From: RBG-16-57-11 sp964503145
Lineage (GTDB): Bacteria; Chloroflexota; Anaerolineae; Anaerolineales; UBA4823
Reading direction: 5' to 3'
Assembly: GCA_964503145.1 (NCBI GenBank)
Contig: CAZCYV010000007.1
Location: forward strand, 1 to 64,000
DNA: 64,000 bases
Under the pieces are notes generated by a model, which saw nothing but the letters and a program-made list of their open reading frames with translations, was not told the origin of the DNA and ran no database searches. Shown here piece after piece: positions 59,665 through 64,000 of this stretch; within the stretch, counting starts at the first letter, position 1; every line of letters begins with the position of its first letter. Made by a program: the position numbers and the translations under genes.

Positions 59665-62070
59665 TCACTGGTACGCCAGGCTTTCGCGCACGCTGACCCG
59701 GGTGGCGCCGTTGGCCGGCAGCCAGCTTGCCAGGATCGACAGGATGGTGATGATCGCCAGCCACATGATGGCGCCGGTGGGTTGATACTTGTAGATCAGC
59801 TCGAACTGGAAGGCGTTGCCCAGGGCCTGCGCCATGGCCTGCGAGGCGGGGATCGCCAGGGGCATGGCGATCAACCAGCTCAGCCAGCCCAGGATCAGGC
59901 CTTCGCCGATGAACAGGCGGAAGATCGTCCAGGACGAGGCGCCGATGGCGCGCATCACGCCGATCTCGCGCCGCCGCTCCAACACGCTGAGCGAGAGCGC
60001 GCCGCTCAGGGCGATGCTGCCCACCGCGCCGATCACCACGGCCATGATGCCCAGCAAGACGAGCAGGAAATTGAACTGATCGACGAAGGCGTTGCCGGTC
60101 TCGGTGGTGCTTTCGCCGCCGAAGCCGAAGATGCCGCGTTGCGAGCTGACGCTGACGTGATTCTGTTCGTAATACTCCCGCAGCCCCTTGGCTATGGCCT
60201 GCTCCACCTGCAGGCCGCCCTGCTCGGTCTGGATCCACACCACGCTGGAGCGGCCGACGAAGCCCAGGTCGGCCATCAGCCGGTCGCGCTCGACCAGCGC
60301 CACGCTGGTGAGCAGCGGATCGAACACCAGGCCGACCACCTGGTAGTTGCGCTCGTTCTTTTCGCCGTACTTCACGGTGACCCAATCGCCCACGTTGACG
60401 CCGTTTTCGCCGATGTCTTTGGCCTGCTTGGCGTTGAGCACGATGGCGTACTCGTCTTCGGGGGTCAGCCAGCGACCGCCGCGCAACTGGTAGCCGTAAG
60501 CCTGGGTGGGCAGGGGGACGCCGAAAAGTTGCACGTCCTCGTCGTCGTCCGAGGCGGGCTGGCCGCGGGGGCGGATCTTGCCGCTGCCAAAGCCCCACAT
60601 CTCCACCGCCTTCACGCCGGGATATTGCAGCGTCAGGTCGGTGATGTAATCGATGCGCTCGGCGTTGTTGAACACCATGGTGATGTTGGCGTTCAAGATG
60701 GTGAAGAGCAGGTCTTTGAAGGTGTAGGTGGCTGCATCGCGCACGCTGACCACCATCATGAACACCACGCCGCTGAGCACCAGGGCGATCTGCAGCAGCA
60801 GGACGCGCCATTTGTGGCGGAAGGTGTTGCTGACGGTGATGATCATCAGGCGGGAGAGGAAGCGCAGGCGAGTTAGCACCCTCTCCAGCAGGCCGGCGTG
60901 GGTGGAAAGGCCGTAAGTGCTGACGGCTTCGCGCACGGTGATGCGCGCTGCCTGCCAGATGGGCACCAGCGAGGCCAGGAAAGGCGCCAGCAGGCAGATG
61001 ATCACCTGGATGGTGATGGCGGTGCCGTCGAGTTCGAAGTCTCCCAGGTCGGCGCCGAAGCTGCCCACCAGCCAGGAGGAGGTGCCCCAGGCGCCCAGGA
61101 TGCCCAGCGGCAGCGAGACCGCCAACGCCAGCACCCCGTAGATCAGCACCAGCCGCAAGTACAGCCCGACGATCTGGCGCGTGCGGGCGCCGATGGCCTT
61201 CATAATGCCGATCTGGTCGGTCTGGCTGGCGATGATCGAGTTGATGGTGTTGTACACCAGCAGCAGCCCCAGCACCAGCGAGAGCGCCCCCAGCACGCCC
61301 ATCAGGAAGAAGATGCCGTCCATCTGATCCTGGAAGAAGTGCTTGTTGGGGTCGGTGATGAAGCGCCCCGAATCTTTGCCCATCGACTCGATCTTGGCGT
61401 CCAGCCGGTCGGCGACCTGGGTGACATAGTCTTCGTCCCAGCGGTCGGCTTTGACCAGGGCGCGACCGTAGTTCTTGTTGCCCACCAGGTACTCGTAGAA
61501 TTCCTGATCGACGTAGAACTGCGCCTGCCCGCCGAAGGTCGCCGGCGCGGCGAGCTGGTCGTAGATCTTGCCCGTGCCGATGCGCACGGCCTGCTCGCGC
61601 TCGTTGGTGCGGATGTAAACCACGCCTTCTGCAGGGATGCCGTAAGTCAGGTGCTCCTGGCCGTTGGCCACTTCGCGGCCATGCGGCCATTCGCCGGAGA
61701 TCAGCTCCAGGCGGTTCATGCTCTGGTTGCGGTAATCGATGCGCGCCGTCAGGGTGCCCTGGCGCCATTCCTCCTGCGGCGAGGCGCGCCATTCGATGGT
61801 GACGCTGTTGAAGCCCTCGATCTCGGCCACGCCGGGGACGCGCCGAAGCTCGGCCAGCTCGTCTTCGCTGATCTCGGGGGCGATGAACAGGTTGATCATC
61901 GCCGGGTTCATGGACTGCCAGATATCCTGCATCCCCGGCACCACCAGGTTGCGCGTGCCGATGATCAGGCCGATCGCCGCCGAGCCGATGCCGATGATCA
62001 GCATCACTTGCAAGGTGCGGGATTTGTTGGCCCAGATATCCCGTAAAAGCTTGAAGCGCAAGACGCCCAT
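59665..62070 (-). CDS. FtsX/MacB-type ABC transporter permease
   Basis: An 801-residue protein with two FtsX-like units: an N-terminal anchor (about 18-38), a large extracytoplasmic domain (40-240), three segments at about 250-385, a second anchor (about 430-455), another extracytoplasmic domain and three C-terminal segments. Characteristic loops are QIGIMKAIGARTRQIVGLYL and RRREIGVMRAIGASSWTIFRL. It works with the ATPase upstream (gap 5 nt) and the adaptor downstream for export of lipids, peptides or antibiotics. Confidence 0.9.
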   Translation of the reverse strand: MGVLRFKLLRDIWANKSRTLQVMLIIGIGSAAIGLIIGTRNLVVPGMQDIWQSMNPAMINLFIAPEISEDELAELRRVPGVAEIEGFNSVTIEWRASPQEEWRQGTLTARIDYRNQSMNRLELISGEWPHGREVANGQEHLTYGIPAEGVVYIRTNEREQAVRIGTGKIYDQLAAPATFGGQAQFYVDQEFYEYLVGNKNYGRALVKADRWDEDYVTQVADRLDAKIESMGKDSGRFITDPNKHFFQDQMDGIFFLMGVLGALSLVLGLLLVYNTINSIIASQTDQIGIMKAIGARTRQIVGLYLRLVLIYGVLALAVSLPLGILGAWGTSSWLVGSFGADLGDFELDGTAITIQVIICLLAPFLASLVPIWQAARITVREAVSTYGLSTHAGLLERVLTRLRFLSRLMIITVSNTFRHKWRVLLLQIALVLSGVVFMMVVSVRDAATYTFKDLLFTILNANITMVFNNAERIDYITDLTLQYPGVKAVEMWGFGSGKIRPRGQPASDDDEDVQLFGVPLPTQAYGYQLRGGRWLTPEDEYAIVLNAKQAKDIGENGVNVGDWVTVKYGEKNERNYQVVGLVFDPLLTSVALVERDRLMADLGFVGRSSVVWIQTEQGGLQVEQAIAKGLREYYEQNHVSVSSQRGIFGFGGESTTETGNAFVDQFNFLLVLLGIMAVVIGAVGSIALSGALSLSVLERRREIGVMRAIGASSWTIFRLFIGEGLILGWLSWLIAMPLAIPASQAMAQALGNAFQFELIYKYQPTGAIMWLAIITILSILASWLPANGATRVSVRESLAYQ

Positions 62071-62075
62071 ATTGG

Positions 62076-62822
62076 TTAATAGCCGGTCCAGATGGCGCCG
62101 CCGACGTACTCATCGCGGGTGATGCGCCCGTCGATGATCTCGACCACGCGCGGCACGCGCCGCGCCAGTTCTTTGTCGTGGGTGACCATGACCAGGGTCT
62201 TGCCCTGCTCTACCAGCTTGCTGAACAGGTCGAAGACATCCTGGGCGGTGCGCGTGTCCAGGTTGCCGGTAGGCTCGTCGGCGACGATCAAATCGGGGTC
62301 GTTGGCCAGGGCGCGAGCGATGGCGCTGCGCTGCTGCTGGCCGCCGGAGACCATGCTGGGGAGCTTGTTGGCCTGGTCGGCGATGCCGACAATCTCCAGC
62401 AGGTGCATGGCGCGCTCGCGCCGCTCGCGCGGCGGGTATTTCTTGGCGAAGTCCATCGGCAGCATCACGTTTTGCAGCAGGGTGAGCGCGGGGAGCATCT
62501 GGAAGAACTGGAAGATGATCCCCACATGCTGGCCGCGCCAGGCCGCCAGCTCGTTTTCGCTCATGCGATGCACTTCGCGACCGGTGACGATCACTTCGCC
62601 TTTGGTGGGGCGGTCGATGCCGGTGATCATGTTGAGCAGGGTGGACTTGCCGTTGCCGGACGGGCCGACGATGGAGACGAATTCGCCGCTTTTGACGTCG
62701 AACGAGATGCCTCTGAGCACCGTGATCTCGCCGCCGCCTACAGGGAAGCTCTTGACGACATCAATCACCTGCACCACCGGATCGGCGCCGTTGGGGCTCT
62801 TTTTGCCATTTGTCTCGCTCAT
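62076..62822 (-). CDS. ABC transporter ATP-binding protein (LolD/MacB type)
   Basis: A 248-residue ATPase: Walker A GPSGNGKST (about 51-59), Q-loop FQFFQML, signature MVSGGQQQRSAIARAL, Walker B LIVADEPTGNLD and H-loop VTHDKE. This is the usual LolD/MacB/FtsE subgroup. ATG at 62822 (MSETNGKK) has AGAGGA upstream; the longer frame from 62861 runs into the heptamer repeat region and is rejected. First gene of the tripartite operon. Confidence 0.93.
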   Translation of the reverse strand: MSETNGKKSPNGADPVVQVIDVVKSFPVGGGEITVLRGISFDVKSGEFVSIVGPSGNGKSTLLNMITGIDRPTKGEVIVTGREVHRMSENELAAWRGQHVGIIFQFFQMLPALTLLQNVMLPMDFAKKYPPRERRERAMHLLEIVGIADQANKLPSMVSGGQQQRSAIARALANDPDLIVADEPTGNLDTRTAQDVFDLFSKLVEQGKTLVMVTHDKELARRVPRVVEIIDGRITRDEYVGGAIWTGY

Positions 62823-62876
62823 AAGATCCTCTTCCAGCGGTTGGCAGTTAGCTGTTGGCAAATTGCCGGTGGATCA

Positions 62877-62993
62877 GCCAAAGGCTTATCGCTAACAGAC
62901 AACTGCTCATTGCCAACTGCCAATTGCCAACTGCCAACTGCTAATTGCCAACTGCTAATTGCTAACTGCTAACTGCTAATTGCTAATTGCCAA
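62877..62993. repeat. degenerate heptanucleotide tandem repeat tract
   Basis: About fifteen successive 7-bp units of the form (A/C)AACTGC / TAATTGC / CAATTGC, with phase kept from about 62895 to 62993. The tract occupies the space between the phosphofructokinase-family stop (62994) and the ABC ATPase leader. It is non-coding and close in style to short tandemly repeated heptamers of cyanobacteria. Confidence 0.85.
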
Positions 62994-64000
62994 TCATGTT
63001 CCATTTTCAGCCGACCAAATCAGCTCCAGGCGGGGTTTGTAATCCTCTTTGTCGTACCAGGCGTCCAGGTCGACGCGCTTGACGCCCTGCATCGCCAGGC
63101 TCAAATCCACATCGGTCCACATCTTGTTCTGGACGAAGGCGGTCATGCGGCCGAACTGGCCCTGGTGCAGCAGGCGGGCGGCGGTGAGGGCGAAGTTGGC
63201 CGCGCCCAGCAGGTCCTGCCCATCCGGCGAGCCGGTGCGCAGCAGGTAGGTCAGCGGCTGCAGGAAGACTTCCTCGCCGGTGATGTGCGCCAGGAGCTGG
63301 GCGGCGATCATGCCGCTGCCCACCAGGCGCTCGCCGCTGAGCACGCTGGTCAGGGCGGGGCGCGGCGTGCGTTTGGGGCGGTCTGGCTCCTGGGCGAGCT
63401 GGCGGGCGCTATCCAGGGAGAGCAGCGCGGCGTATTTGTCCACCTTTTCTTTGGTAGGCGTCGCCCCGTCGCAGGCCAGCAGCACGGCGTAGTTGGCCGG
63501 GGTCTGGCGCTTGTCCAGGGTCAGCACATAGGCCAGCAGGTCGGGGTCGTACTCCACTTCGGGGATGATCACTCGATCCACCCCGGCGAGCAAGGCCATC
63601 ATCAAGGTGGAGTAGCCGGATTTGGCGGCGAAGGTCTCGACGACCACGGTCTGCTCGCGCGAGCCGGCCAGGGCGCGCAGTTCGTGGATGAAAGACACGC
63701 CGCGCGAGAGGCCGGTGCTGAAGCCCAGGGTGTAATCGGTGCCGGGGATGTTGTTGTGGATCGTCTTAGGGATGGCGACGATCGGCACGCCCTGCTGGCT
63801 GAGGTGTCCGGCGAAGTGCAGCGTATCGTCGTCGCCGATGACGATCAGGCCAACATAACCCAGCCGCCGGATGATGTCCTTCAGATGGTCGGTCAGGTCC
63901 TGGGTCTCCTGGTTCTTGTCACGCAGGAATTCGGGCACCCGGTTGACGGGGACCCAGCGCGGATCGAGGCGCGAGGAATGCAAGAACGAGCCGGGGGTGC
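62994..64000 (-). CDS. 6-phosphofructokinase-family protein (5' partial, altered active site)
   Basis: The frame is open to the right edge, so the start is outside. About 335 residues of a PfkA-family protein: SFLHSSRLDP (equivalent to the GTxLGSSR loop), VGLIVIGDDDTLHFAG (the GGDGT/GGDDT nucleotide loop, here G-D-D-D-T), VAIPKTIHNNIPGTDYTLGFST and AAKSGYSTLMMALLAG, plus IIPEVEYD. The catalytic Asp of the usual PKTIDND is His. An Asp after the diphosphate loop Gly suggests PPi-type ancestry. It may be a catalytically changed or regulatory relative, not a standard PFK. Confidence 0.8.
   Translation of the reverse strand, partial: TPGSFLHSSRLDPRWVPVNRVPEFLRDKNQETQDLTDHLKDIIRRLGYVGLIVIGDDDTLHFAGHLSQQGVPIVAIPKTIHNNIPGTDYTLGFSTGLSRGVSFIHELRALAGSREQTVVVETFAAKSGYSTLMMALLAGVDRVIIPEVEYDPDLLAYVLTLDKRQTPANYAVLLACDGATPTKEKVDKYAALLSLDSARQLAQEPDRPKRTPRPALTSVLSGERLVGSGMIAAQLLAHITGEEVFLQPLTYLLRTGSPDGQDLLGAANFALTAARLLHQGQFGRMTAFVQNKMWTDVDLSLAMQGVKRVDLDAWYDKEDYKPRLELIWSAENGT

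Noticed and set aside
59606..62113. An 835-codon frame overlapping the FtsX-type permease on the same strand
   Set aside because: The permease frame has membrane segments and family motifs; this one is an Arg/Pro/Ala-rich out-of-phase shadow.

Overview
The window looks like a chromosome segment from a GC-rich bacterium, most likely Chloroflexota of the Anaerolineae type. This is inferred from gene content and style (high-GC genes, proline/threonine-rich linkers in exported proteins, a zinc-ribbon STAND NTPase, a split transketolase); no rRNA or other marker is present to prove it.

Region 1 (1-8.7 kb) is lower in GC and is best explained as an integron-type gene-cassette array without an integrase in view. 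Small unrelated genes (methyltransferase, SDR, DinB-like, quinone reductase, two CPBP proteases, a decayed RelE-type toxin with its antitoxin, a GGCT-like protein, a nuclease-fold protein, HicBA) are separated by structured attC-like elements. These begin with RYYYAAC-type and end with GTTRRRY-type core sites and have palindromic interiors. Cassette blocks alternate in orientation (plus 1-2242, minus 6505-2243, plus 6828-8054, minus 8683-8100), so the array has been rearranged by inversion.

Region 2 (9-28 kb) is ordinary chromosome: a zinc-ribbon/NB-ARC/pentapeptide STAND protein, recJ, a stand-alone receiver, degV, a four-gene operon (Tat-exported protein, nucleotidyltransferase, PqqD, HprK-like kinase) that resembles a stripped-down RiPP tailoring cassette, cell-wall genes (L,D-transpeptidase, N-acetylmuramoyl-L-alanine amidase), an MFS transporter, a YitT protein, a dipeptide-epimerase-like enzyme, an FAD oxidase and a receiver-GGDEF-like protein.

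Region 3 (27.3-41.4 kb) is one sugar-catabolic locus: a SorC-family regulator divergent from a long operon of split transketolase, FGGY kinase, DUF2291 protein, RbsA/RbsC-like ABC transporter, a double substrate-binding protein made by a near-perfect 912-bp-period internal duplication, ribokinase, RbsD, a fucose-isomerase-family enzyme and a second SorC regulator. Two matching operator-like elements flank the sigma70 promoter. The kinase plus split transketolase is the gene logic known from D-apiose (apulose) catabolism, but the substrate is not proven.

Region 4 (41.4-53.7 kb) holds an FAD halogenase-like monooxygenase, a haem-binding protein, a complete type III restriction-modification pair whose Mod target-recognition region is strikingly AT-rich, a Flp pilin, a VOC-protein remnant, an amidase, and a phosphatase that joins a DksA/TraR-like zinc finger to a SpoIIE domain.

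Region 5 (53.9-57.4 kb) is a sulfur operon: ArsR regulator, sulfide:quinone-oxidoreductase-like flavoprotein, DUF1641, a single-cysteine DsrC/TusE and a DsrE-like protein, ended by a clear terminator. Region 6 (57.5-64 kb) has a Trp/Tyr-rich lipoprotein, a MacAB-like tripartite ABC export system, a heptanucleotide repeat tract, and a phosphofructokinase-family gene with non-canonical active-site residues running off the right edge.
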